NCBI GenBank assembly: GCA_011763485.2
Contig: JAANSK020088908.1
Coordinates: forward strand, 1-27,129
Reading direction: 5' to 3'
Origin: Isoetes engelmannii
Lineage: Eukaryota; Streptophyta; Lycopodiopsida; Isoetales; Isoetaceae
DNA: 27,129 nucleotides
This document shows positions 8,480 to 17,063 of this stretch, piece by piece. Position 1 is the stretch's first letter. Every line of letters starts with the position of its first letter. Position numbers and translations under genes: made by a program. The notes under the pieces were generated by a model. It made no database searches and was not told the origin of the DNA. It saw nothing but the letters and a program-made list of their open reading frames with translations.

Positions 8480-10160
8480 CTATGCTGTAGAACAGAAGTT
8501 AGAAAGAAAGAAAGGAAGATTATATTAACGTCTACGAAAGACCACTTGGGTCTATGAGACCATTTATACAGCAATTATGTGCAGCTAGGGGCGCATTTGC
8601 AGCCTCCTAAAGATGTTACATAAAAATGAAAAAATTGAAAAACTAAATATATGAGATCATAAGATTCTTTTCTTCTTGGCCACTGGCTCAAAATATGAAG
8701 TAATGTCAGACTTGTTTCCACTTTAAAAGGACTGCTTATGTTTGTCTTTTACTGCCCGCTTTCTTCTTCTTGACACTTTCATGGATACCCCACTTGGGAT
8801 CGAATTAGAAGGTCCAGGGAGGGGCCTGTCTTACGTTTATTATCATGATCACCTCCAATGAGAAAGAGAGTGATCTGCCTTTGTGTAAGGTCATTTTTTT
8901 GTCTAGCTGTACCACCGGCCCGCTCCTTCAACAGATTTCTTCTATGAACCCTCATTTGGTGGAGGAAAAGGGCTATACATTTCTAATCCTCGTATCTGAT
9001 GAGTTTTGACAGAGAGGTAGGTTTGTGAAACAAGCAATGGAACCTGCCCCGTATTTCATAATAGACGGGACATGTAAAGATGAAGTGTTCCTCAGACTCA
9101 ACTACATTGAAATGACACAATATGCAGATCCTCTTCGTCCGCTCGACCTTGGGTCTATTCGCCTGGCCAGCCTCAATCTCAAGCTGATGAGATGAGACCT
9201 TGAGGTGACCAATAGCATGTCTAACTTTATGTAAGGTGAATATTCAAGTATCCGGGACACTCGATGAAACCATCTTCACTGATCTCAAGGAAGTGATCTC
9301 TGTAAAATTGCATTTCAGTGGGAAGATCACTTGAAGTTATCCATGTCCTGGATATGCATGAAAGTTCCAGATCGTGCCGGATGAGCTAATTTTTATCTTT
9401 TTGAGCTCTCTTCTTAGCTTTAGGATTTATAACAATATTGGCTGCAGCTGCCGTGTTATGTTGGAAAGGAGGCAGATTGTGCATACCAAATCCCAAAGAG
9501 GCAGCCCATTGCGAAGCCTTTGCGTACCAACATTCTCAGCCAACCTTTTTAAAGTCTTGAGGGCAATCCATGGAAGCCTGCTTTGACCTTGCTGCATAGA
9601 CCCAAGCTGCTATACCTTATGCAAAAAAGACACTAACTGGAATGGTGCATCCAGCTGCAGAGGAGTGACTGAAAATTCTGCTAAAATGATAGGATGTGGA
9701 ACAGAGGCTTTGCTCATAATCATTTTGGACAGGAAATAGATTTGTAGCCTCTCTATTTGAGCCCATTCTTTAACTGTCATGTCCATCCCCCACATTGGGG
9801 CTCCGTACAAAGTGGCTGGTCGAACTAAGGTATTGAAAAGGTGGATTTTTGCTGGAACATCTTGAAAATCTGCTTGGAAACATCGTCTCTCTAGCATTGC
9901 AAGCGAGGCATCTCCTTTTGTGAGTCTTGGGTATGCTGCATCTGCTGAAGATGGGACCTTTAAATTGCACCCCCAAGTAAGTATAATGAGAGACTACTTC
10001 TACTTGCCGATCCATAAAAAAAAGGAGTTGCGATGCATGCAAGTTCGTGACGTGTTGAAAACCATCACCTTTGTTTTGTCCAAGTTCACCTTGAGCTCTC
10101 TTTGCGTGCAGAATTCTGCACATTTTTCATCTTTACCCTGTCCTGCCTGTAGTTGCTTAT
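8480..10160 (-). pseudogene. Antisense L1-type LINE, ORF2 C-terminal half
   Basis: A 5'-truncated LINE in reverse orientation to FZL. Reading on the minus strand: the end of the reverse transcriptase with LDKTKVMVFN, YTYLGVQFKG and FNTLVRPATLYGAPMWGMD (about 10120-9700), then a zinc-finger C-terminal block CILCHFNVVESEEHFIFTCP (9126-9067), then ALFLHQM..RR-like tail residues and a 3' end with the hairpin AGACC-CAAGT-GGTCT (8553-8539) and a TTTCTTTC-type tail (about 8490-8505). Stops and frame changes are frequent, so it is dead. It occupies most of FZL intron b. Confidence 0.85.
8539..8553 (-). other. LINE 3' stem-loop (copy in intron b)
   Basis: AGACC-CAAGT-GGTCT on the minus strand, 5-bp stem and 5-nt loop, about 40 bp before the end of the LINE. 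The same stem with a different loop occurs at 8174-8187, 11716-11730, 12684-12698 and 16101-16114. Confidence 0.75.
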
Positions 10161-10871
10161 CGTCTTGCTCAAAAGAGAAAGAGTGTTCTTAAAGATAGGA
10201 ACAGCCCAAGAGACCAAAGAAGTTTCCTCATTCTTCCTTGTTATTGAAGAGTCACAACAGTATGGTAGTGGCATTAGTGAACTCTAAGAAATGTGAAACG
10301 AAGGAAACAAAAGAGTCCACATGGTAGAGGTCAATTGCTGATAATCAGGGTATTTTCAGAGCGGCTAGGATGGCGAATGGATCATCTTCCGTGGAATTTC
10401 TGTCTAAAATTTGATTACTTGTTTTTAATGATAGACTATTCAAATGCTTCAAATCTGTGTGTTCTCAGTCTAGTCCCTTTGGGTCTTCTGTAGACGTAAA
10501 AAAATCTTTGCTTCTTTCTTTATCATTGGAGGCGATAATGGAGATAGGCAGCAAAAAAAGGACAACACTTCTTTAAGAAAATTGTAAGATAGAACGCAAG
10601 ACCAGCATGAGCCCGTAATTTGGACCATTGGCTACAAAAGTTTCCCAATTTTTATAGCTTCAGTTTGCCTACTTAATTGTATGCACATATCCAGAGCGCT
10701 CGAGTGTGCCCCAAGCTGTACATGATCTGATGCAATAATTGGTCTCAAACCCAAGCGGTCTCCTGTAGACGCTCTTTTTGCAAAATTACAGTAAATACAT
10801 CTAAGTCAATTAGAAGTACTGGATAATCAAGTAATTGAGGGGGAACATTTTTATAGTGAAGATGTTTGCAG
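10161..10871. other. Rest of FZL intron b, unassigned
   Basis: About 700 bp with only short, unconvincing open frames. It may include the eroded 5' part of the antisense LINE but I recognise no motif. It ends with the acceptor GATGTTTGCAG. Confidence 0.5.
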
Positions 10872-11036
10872 ATTGAAGTTTGCAAGGAGCGTGCTGATAA
10901 GTATATTGATCGGATTCTTAAACTTTCAAATTTTAATACTATATCCCACTATATCATGGGAGGCGAGCTTGTTAATCGGAAGGACAATAATATCTTTACA
11001 AATGAGGTTTTTGGTACAACATATCTTGATCTTCAG
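10872..11036 (+). CDS. FZL exon c: stalk segment
   Basis: 55 codons from IEVCKERADKYIDRIL to GTTYLDLQ, helical in character, including LSNFNTISHYIMGGE. The acceptor is TTTGCAG|ATT and the donor CAG|GTGCGT, phase 0 at both ends. It corresponds to the region between the stalk helices and the membrane paddle in FZL. Moderately conserved; the assignment depends on its exact phase fit between exons b and d. Confidence 0.85.
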
Positions 11037-11111
11037 GTGCGTCATCTTGGATATTTGTCTAAGTTATAAATGAATCTAATGGAGGTTCCTAAAGTATGTT
11101 GATGTTTGCAG

Positions 11112-11351
11112 GGACAATTACAGAAGTACCATATTTGGCTGGAGTCCAGTAGAGTGAAGAATTATGAAATGCTAGAAAGTAAATGGAAAGCTATATATGC
11201 TGGAATTCTGTCTGGAGTTTTGGAACCTGCTGTGGTAGATGAAGATAGGCTTCATGATCCAAAAGGTGATAATGGGGGCAGCCTGGGTATTGTCCAGGGT
11301 TTTGATATACAAGCGGCGACCATCTTATTCAACCAGGAAGCACGCGAAGTG
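11112..11351 (+). CDS. FZL exon d: stalk segment before the paddle
   Basis: 80 codons from GQLQKYHIWLESS to LFNQEAREV, with WLES, ESKWKAIYAG and the REV ending that leads into the paddle exon. The acceptor is TTTGCAG|GGA after a 75-bp intron and the donor GTG|GTATGG, phase 0. Its last 102 bp were copied 968 bp downstream as part of a tandem duplication (see 12218-12319). The original reads Asn-Gly-Gly at 11271-11279 where the copy has Asn-Val-Gly. Confidence 0.88.
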
Positions 11352-11659
11352 GTATGGTTGCTTTTGAGATAAAATTTAAGCTAAGAAGAGTAGGTGATCA
11401 GAAAAATGAAATAAGATGATAACAGATTAACTTACGTCAGGAGGATGACCTAGAATTATTTAGCCCCATTTGATAAAATAACCAGTAGCTCCTTCAACTC
11501 CACTAACTTTGTGGTTAACTGTCGTTGAGTATGGAAGATACACTATCATGCTCAATGTTATCTGGGTGTCAAGCTTGGAATCACCTCAGACCTTCATAGA
11601 ATTTTTTGATAAGCATAGTATTTTGCAACTCCTTATTCCCTTTTGTTGGCCAGTGACAT

Positions 11660-11800
11660 GTATGAACTACGAAAAAAGAAAGAAAGGAACGAAAGATTTT
11701 ATTATTGTCTTCTACAGACCTGCATGGTCTATGAAAGCATAATAAATACAGCACGTGTAGGTCTGTCTGGGGGCAGTTAAGAAGAGACAACTAGACATAA
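11660..11800 (-). mobile_element. LINE 3' end, antisense, in FZL intron d
   Basis: On the minus strand: hairpin AGACC-ATGCA-GGTCT (11730-11716), then GTAGAAGACAATAATAAAATC and a TTTCTTTCTTTT tail (to about 11665). It is a 5'-truncated LINE end of the same family as in intron b. It was copied with the tandem duplication, reappearing 968 bp downstream. Confidence 0.7.
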
Positions 11801-12016
11801 ACATAATGCTAGTTAATTGCTTTGGGATAGGTTTTAATATCAGCATTTGATCCCTTGCTGCCTCTCTATGACGTGTTCTTTTGTGGGTCCTCTTCCACTC
11901 TATATTCCTCCAGCTCTTCCTTAATGGTAAAGAACGGGGTTATTTCTGCTCACTTAAGACCTTTAGAATTTATGCTCTCATTTTCTTAAATGATGCTCTC
12001 CTTTTTGGAGAGATAG

Positions 12017-12216
12017 TGGATGAACACACGTCTACGACGTCACACTGCTGAGGTGGCATGTAGATGACATGGCATATATAAGCCATAGTCATCCGGGAGT
12101 TAGGTTAGTTCTCTCTGTTCTGCAATTATATAGACGTCTTGAGTGTCTGCACGCCATCTACACGCCGTATATGGCATTTTGTACCTCTTCTTACATTCCT
12201 AATATGATCCAAAACG
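12017..12216 (+). repeat. Extra Copia-B LTR created by the duplication
   Basis: A copy of the Copia-B 5' LTR that lacks the final TCTTCA and the primer-binding site and runs straight into the duplicated FZL exon end. It retains the promoter core GGCATATATAAGCC (about 12071-12084). Hence an LTR TATA box sits about 135 bp upstream of an FZL exon fragment with an intact splice donor. Confidence 0.85.
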
Positions 12217-13185
12217 GCTTCATGATCCAAAAGGTGATAATGTGGGCAGCCTGGGTATTGTCCAGGGTTTTGATATACAAGCGGCGACCATCTTATTCAA
12301 CCAGGAAGCACGCGAAGTGGTATGGTTGCTTTTGAGATAAAATTTAAGCTAAGAAGAGTAGGTGATCAGAAAAATGAAATAAGATGATAACAGATTAACT
12401 TACGTCAGGAGGATGACCTAGAATTATTTAGCCCCATTTGATAAAATAACCAGTAGCTCCTTCAACTCCACTAACTTTGTGGTTAACTGTCGTTGAGTAT
12501 GGAAGATACACTATCATGCTCAATGTTATCTGGGTGTCAAGCTTGGAATCACCTCAGACCTTCATAGAATTTTTTGATAAGCATAGTATTTTGCAACTCC
12601 TTATTCCCTTTTGTTGGCCAGTGACATGTATGAACTACGAAAAAAGAAAGAAAGGAACGAAAGATTTTATTATTGTCTTCTACAGACCTGCATGGTCTAT
12701 GAAAGCATAATAAATACAGCACGTGTAGGTCTGTCTGGGGGCAGTTAAGAAGAGACAACTAGACATAAACATAATGCTAGTTAATTGCTTTGGGATAGGT
12801 TTTAATATCAGCATTTGATCCCTTGCTGCCTCTCTATGACGTGTTCTTTTGTGGGTCCTCTTCCACTCTATATTCCTCCAGCTCTTCCTTAATGGTAAAG
12901 AACGGGGTTATTTCTGCTCACTTAAGACCTTTAGAATTTATGCTCTCATTTTCTTAAATGATGCTCTCCTTTTTGGAGAGATAGTGGATGAACACACGTC
13001 TACGACGTCACACTGCTGAGGTGGCATGTAGATGACATGGCATATATAAGCCATAGTCATCCGGGAGTTAGGTTAGTTCTCTCTGTTCTGCAATTATATA
13101 GACGTCCTGAGTGTCTGCACGCCATGTACACGCCATATATGGCATTTTGTACCTCTTCTTACATTCCTAATATGATCCAAAACGT
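12217..13185 (+). repeat. 968-bp tandem duplication, copy 2
   Basis: Second copy of the unit starting within FZL exon d. At its right end the LTR continues into TCTTCA and the primer-binding site, so the duplicated LTR here is the true Copia-B 5' LTR. Both breakpoints carry CTTCATG, suggesting that short homology guided the join. Confidence 0.95.
12218..12319 (+). pseudogene. Duplicated end of FZL exon d
   Basis: 102 bp (34 codons, LHDPKGDN to EAREV) identical to 11250-11351 except for one G-to-T change at 12243 that turns a Gly codon into Val. The donor GTATGG is intact, but there is no acceptor at its left edge: it is joined to LTR sequence, with an in-frame TAA 18 bp upstream. So it is a buried exon fragment, not a normal exon. 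It could still act as a decoy donor or as part of an LTR-started transcript. Confidence 0.85.
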
Positions 13186-13190
13186 CTTCA
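12985..13190 (+). repeat. Copia-B 5' LTR
   Basis: Matches the 3' LTR 19812-20016 over GACGTCACACTGCTGAGG, ATGACATGGCATATATAAGC and GTTAGGTTAGTTCTCTCT, with indels in the middle. It ends AACGTCTTCA directly before the primer-binding site. The left end is eroded, so the start is approximate. The TATA box is TATATAAG at about 13042. Confidence 0.85.
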
Positions 13191-13202
13191 TGGTGTCAGA
13201 GC
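13191..13202 (+). promoter_or_regulatory. Copia-B primer-binding site
   Basis: TGGTGTCAGAGC, one base from the plant consensus TGGTATCAGAGC, complementary to the 3' end of initiator Met-tRNA. Confidence 0.87.
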
Positions 13203-13457
13203 ACAGGCCAAAACGAAGAATAGTGCAAAAGTTTTGCCAATTTAAAAGGCTATTTTTCACGTTAAAAGACAAGGCTCTCTTACAGATCCATTAATAGCAA
13301 CGGATTTGGATTAATAGACTAATCCAATCAGAGAACTCATCGTAGAATCTTGCAGAAGGCAAGATCATCTATCAGGAGGCCAATTTGTCCAATTCTTCAC
13401 AATCCAGTCTGTTGTGTCAGATTGATCTGAGATCCAAGCACTAATTTCTTTCCATAT

Positions 13458-13505
13458 GGGAGCTCTATCATTTGGGAGCTCTATCATTTGGGAGCTCTAT
13501 CATTC
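13458..13505. repeat. 16-bp unit in three tandem copies
   Basis: GGGAGCTCTATCATT recurs at 13458, 13474 and 13490, period 16. It lies in the antisense endonuclease remnant and shifts its frame. Confidence 0.95.
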
Positions 13506-13869
13506 GAGTCTGTAGGAGCATAGATGGTAACAATCCCTAGACCATGATCTTGAAGGTTGATTTTGATACAATGCCATCTATTAGAAGGGCTGCAGAATGA
13601 GTAGAAGACATCTAGGGTGTTTATAGCATAGCCAGTCCACCTTCGGTGCCATCTGCAGGGATAATAGAGCAACCTGTCCCTTTCTGAATCCGACCAGCTA
13701 GATTGGATGCTTGAAATTGGGGGAGATGATGTTCTTGGATAAGAACAAGGTCAGCATTATAGGCTCTGACCATGGTGATGAACCTTCTCCTTTTAATGGG
13801 GCCCTTTATTCCCCTAAGATTCCATGTGACTATTCTCATGGCAATTGAGAATAGGAGAGGAGGTTGCAT
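13484..13869 (-). pseudogene. LINE ORF2 endonuclease domain (minus strand)
   Basis: Reads as the start of LINE ORF2: MRIVTWNLRGIKGP, then VLIQEHHLP (about 13740-13715), and in a second frame GLGIVTIYAPTD (about 13535-13500). WNLRG, the glutamate in QEHH and the YAPTD block are landmarks of the apurinic-type endonuclease that nicks target DNA in L1-type LINEs. A frameshift near 13640 and the 16-bp triplication break it. The rest of ORF2 is absent. Confidence 0.85.
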
Positions 13870-14668
13870 TACCTGCAGTCTGGGGATGCCATGTATTCAT
13901 CCAATGCATCTGAGACAATCTTTTGCATTATTTGCAAAGATCTAAGATTTCTATGAGAATTAGCATCACCATCATTAGCTAAGCAGTTAATTCTTAAAGA
14001 AGCCATTCCATCCATCAAAGGTGAGTTAGTAATAGGAATGCAGGGGTTCTGGGAAGTACCTGGCAGTTGAGGGGCTTTAGTATTAGCATTTGGCTAGTAT
14101 GCTCCAAACTGGTGAGTTGACTGGTGAGACCGATTTGTTGTTTTCTTGCCCTTGTTTTCCAACAGAGTTTTCACTTCTTTAGGATGAGTTTGCTCCACTT
14201 CCATTTCAATCTCTTCTCTACCACTTGAGATTTCCTGCAAGACTAAATAATTGTTCCATGTATCATATCCTTCACAGTTGGTCTGCATCTGATCACCCTG
14301 GAATTGGTCTTCCAAATTTTCATGCATCTGTTCCCCTTGTAGTTGATCCTCCACCTTTTCCTGTAGTTCCAACTGGGAAGCTCCCATACCAGAATTTTCC
14401 TGTCTATCTTCATTTGGAGTTCGATTGTTTCCTTGTACACACCCCTCTGTAGAGTCTTCAATCCTTTGTTAGGGAAATCCTCTGGGTGTGGTATCAGCGG
14501 CTTCCTTGTTGGATTTTGGATCTTGGATGTATATGCGATTGGGGGGCTATTTTCATTAAATTTAGCCACACACTTTTCTTTCTTGAAAGTAACACCCTTT
14601 TTGTTATGTTTCAGTCCATTTCTTTGATTTGATTTGTTTTGCTTCTTTTCCTGAAATGCCTGAAGGAT

Positions 14669-14692
14669 TGTCACAGAGGATCCTCTGTGACA
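14669..14692. repeat. 24-bp perfect palindrome
   Basis: TGTCACAGAGGA followed at once by its exact reverse complement, with no spacer, flanked by GGAT on the left and (G)ATCC on the right, which extend the symmetry with a one-base bulge. It lies within LINE ORF1. Confidence 0.95.
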
Positions 14693-14696
14693 GATC

Positions 14697-14748
14697 CCAG
14701 TTTGCTTTTCTCAGTCTTTCTTCCAGTTTGCTTTTCTCAGTCTTTCTT
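14697..14748. repeat. 26-bp tandem duplication
   Basis: The block CCAGTTTGCTTTTCTCAGTC recurs after 26 bases without a gap. It lies 5 bp from the 24-bp palindrome. Confidence 0.93.
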
Positions 14749-15589
14749 TGTCTCCATTTTTCCTCTGAACCTTCCTGTAGCTATCATTCTTGTTTGTTGA
14801 ATTCATAGATGAGGTATAAACCCTTCCACTCCTGTCATCTTTAGTTTGTTGCTCCTCGAAACTAGTTAGCCTGTAAGTTGTAACTGTTTTGTCCTGTTCG
14901 GTACTTATCTATCTGTAGCTTGTCTTTGTCGGTATGTCCCTGCAGTAATTGTTGTTAGCAACAGACACCATAGCACACTTGATTCCACCATGATACATTT
15001 TGCCACATTGACCACAGGGTGGCGGGATTCCACTCCAGTTCAGTGGGAGTTTCTTGAAGGAGCCAAAAAGATCTTGGTATCCCAACTCTAAAGGTAGAGG
15101 TTTTAACAGGTCGATTTGCACAAAAATAATAGGAGGTCGATCTGCTCTATAGGAGGCAGATATGAATTGTCCAACTGAATTCAATAGTGCCTTAAAGCAT
15201 TCATCACTCCAGTAGACAGGGTTGAGGTCGTGAGGTTGAAGAAAGGCAACAGTGGGTAAAGTTTTGGGATTAGAAGTGTCAAACTGGTATTCCCACTTCT
15301 GGAATTTAATTTGGAAACCTTGATGGATGAGACGGCTCTTTTGTAACAGAAAGATTGCAGATTGCAGCTTCTGGTGAGCACAGTTCAAGCATGAAATAAG
15401 GAAACTTTAGCCAATGCATGGACAATGCATGGACGAGATTTGAATATTTTTGTTTATTCCAGAACTTACCTTCGGATCTAGGGTTGAAGTTACCCTAGTG
15501 AATAGTTGTTTATTCAAGCGCCATCGCCATCGCCATATCTTCCCGCGTCCAATGAAAGTCCATGACCTTCAAGTATCCATCCCGGAAGT

Positions 15590-15960
15590 TAAGAAAGAGC
15601 AGCACAGAAAAATCATGAACCCCAAATTACAGGAAGCTTCACATCTCAAGGCAGGACTCTCGGTGAAACTAAGGCAAATGATGAGCAGAATGTGACTCAG
15701 CTCACATCATCAGGGTGTCGAGATTGGGCATTGAGGTATTGCAAGGTTTGCGGAGCAAATGAAGTTGAGGATGAAAAGCATGTCATCCTAGCTTGTCCTG
15801 CATACCAATCTATTCGAGCAAAGTTTAAGATACACGTTGCATCATGCATATCAATCTATTCGAGCAAAGTTTAAGATACACGTTGCATCATTAATAGATT
15901 TCTTTGGATTGCCTCTAGTCACCGTTGGACACTTCCTTCTAGAGGTTATGCAGGTCCGAG
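15590..15960 (+). pseudogene. LINE ORF2 C-terminal zinc-finger fragment (plus strand)
   Basis: Encodes LKAGLSVKLR, then after a frame change RYCKVCGANEVEDEKHVILA and CPAYQSIRAKF (about 15735-15830). Cys-x2-Cys...EDEKH...CPAY is the zinc-binding region found at the C-terminus of plant LINE ORF2. A 46-bp tandem duplication (15800-15891) breaks its end. It is on the opposite strand from the neighbouring ORF1 and endonuclease and probably belongs to the same insertion. Confidence 0.8.
15800..15891 (+). repeat. 46-bp tandem duplication
   Basis: The block CAATCTATTCGAGCAAAG...ACACGTTGCATCAT recurs after 46 bases, with one or two mismatches at the left edge. It shifts the LINE C-terminal frame. Confidence 0.95.
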
Positions 15961-16100
15961 AAAACAACATTTAAACTTTGAAATCGCTCACAGGAGACAT
16001 TGGAGTTGATTATGATGAGGAGAGCTCTAATATGTTCTTACTTGAAGACATATTAGACGAACTAGCTTATGATGTTGAATGTACATTTTGAGCGTTTTCT

Positions 16101-16165
16101 AGACCCGATGGTCTCACACACGTAGTAATAAAGATTTCATTTCATATTTCATTTCTTCAGCTCAG
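16101..16165 (+). other. LINE 3' stem-loop and tail (plus strand)
   Basis: AGACC-CGAT-GGTCT (16101-16114), then ACGTAGTAATAAAGATTTC and a tail made of TTTCATTTCATATTTCATTTC. It is the sense-strand counterpart of the antisense LINE ends in introns b and d and marks the 3' end of the nested LINE. Copia-B gag sequence resumes directly after it. Confidence 0.78.
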
Positions 16166-16179
16166 CAAGTTTCTACAGG

Positions 16180-16664
16180 TTCCTCTAACCTCCCAATGAT
16201 TCTTATGTATGCTTTCACTGTGGCAAGAAGGGACACTTTAGAAAGAATTGTAGAAAGCTCCAATAGGATATTGAGATTGAGCAGCATCTTCAAGATAAAG
16301 CAAAGAAGTCAGCAGCAGTCAAGCTTCCTGCCACTTCAACATCTCAATCTGTCCTCTCATTGTTAGATTCTCCTCAAGCTCTTGCAGCTAATATCTCTAA
16401 CCTTTGTATTGAACAACTTGAAACACAATTTCTTTGCAGCGTGGCTGAGAAATTTCGGTCAGATGCATGGTTACTAGATTCGGGTGCCACCAAACATCTG
16501 TCCAGCAAGCTTAGAGTTGTTCAATCAACTTAAACCTCATGCATCTACTATAGTTAGCATGGCTGATGGGAACCTTGCTAAATTTAAAGGTATTTGTGCT
16601 GTTTTTCTTAAAAATGATGAACACATTTGACTCAAGATTGATGATGTTATTCTTGTACCTGGAC
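16180..16664 (+). pseudogene. Copia-B gag zinc knuckle and protease remnant
   Basis: The zinc knuckle CFHCGKKGHFRKNC (16210-16251) is followed by a charged/serine-rich linker and the protease motif WLLDSGATKHLS, with Asp-Ser-Gly-Ala at 16477-16488. The protease runs to DDVILVPGL, where a 24-T tract interrupts it. A stop follows the zinc knuckle (TAG at about 16266) and a frame change lies at about 16500. Upstream gag is missing. Confidence 0.85.
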
Positions 16665-17055
16665 TTTTTTTTTTTTTTTTTTTTTTTTGAAGGCAAGATA
16701 TTTTTATATTTTATTAATAATATGTAAGTAAATACATTTATTCAAGGCTCTGTAGTAGCCAAACAACCTAAACGTGGCAGCACACATGCTCATAAAACCC
16801 AGGTGTGGACGTAGAAAACAACACAATTCTCGCAAACCATCCAAAGAAAACATCCCATGACACATGAAGACGATGCCACCTAAATCACCGCCCGAAGATA
16901 CTGGTAGACAAAAGTAGAGGTGAAGAAGTGTCTTCCCGCGCGTTAACTTAACTTGCTTAATGTTTCTGAATTTGATCGAAAAATGGGCTACTCTGTTCAC
17001 GGACAGTGAGGTACATGTCATGAGAAAAAAATTCATTGCAGCAAACGAGGCAAAC
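16665..17055 (-). mobile_element. Polyadenylated retroposon inserted in Copia-B
   Basis: A run of 24 T (16665-16688) is the complement of a poly(A) tail. On the minus strand AATAAA-type signals (near 16710 and 16735) precede it. It splits Copia-B between the end of protease and the pre-integrase domain. The minus strand has a 118-codon open frame (17060-16704) starting MEFASFAAMNFF, which I do not recognise. It is either a 5'-truncated LINE or a processed transcript; I cannot tell which. I found no clear target-site duplication. Confidence 0.7.
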
Positions 17056-17063
17056 TCCATGAT

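Larger units (their letters stand above)
11249..12216 (+). repeat. 968-bp tandem duplication, copy 1
   Basis: Runs from inside FZL exon d (GCTTCATGATCC), through the splice donor, intron sequence and an antisense LINE 3' end, into a Copia-B LTR, stopping just short of the LTR end. Copy 2 follows directly. By eye I find about four substitutions between copies, three of them in the LTR part. So the event is much younger than the copia insertion, whose own LTRs differ far more. Confidence 0.95.
14094..15388 (-). pseudogene. LINE ORF1 (minus strand)
   Basis: The gag-like ORF1 of the same LINE. The N-terminal half carries NPVYWSDECFKALLNSVG and PPIIFVQIDLLKPLPLEL, then the zinc knuckle CGQCGKMYHGGIKC (CX2CX4HX4C) at about 15012-14970. 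This arrangement (a DUF4283-like region followed by CCHC) is usual for plant L1 ORF1. Downstream (14900-14094) only a low-complexity, Gln/Glu/Lys-rich region is readable, with a frame change and a 26-bp tandem duplication. It would bind LINE RNA. Confidence 0.8.
13300..16165. mobile_element. LINE with inverted 5' part, nested in Copia-B
   Basis: An L1-type LINE whose 5' part (ORF1 and endonuclease) lies on the minus strand (about 15400 down to 13380), while its 3' part (C-terminal zinc finger, 3' hairpin, tail) lies on the plus strand (about 15500 to 16165). The reverse transcriptase in between is missing. This inv(5')-then-3' order is the product expected from twin priming during a single insertion. 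Two independent insertions head to head is the alternative. The left boundary is uncertain. Confidence 0.7.

Noticed and set aside
11509-11742. Open frame of 77 codons repeated at 12477-12710
   Set aside because: It is intron and antisense LINE tail, duplicated as part of the 968-bp unit; the repeat is not evidence of a gene family.
12218-12319. Extra working exon of FZL
   Set aside because: It lacks an acceptor, is joined to LTR sequence, has an upstream in-frame stop and carries a private amino-acid change.
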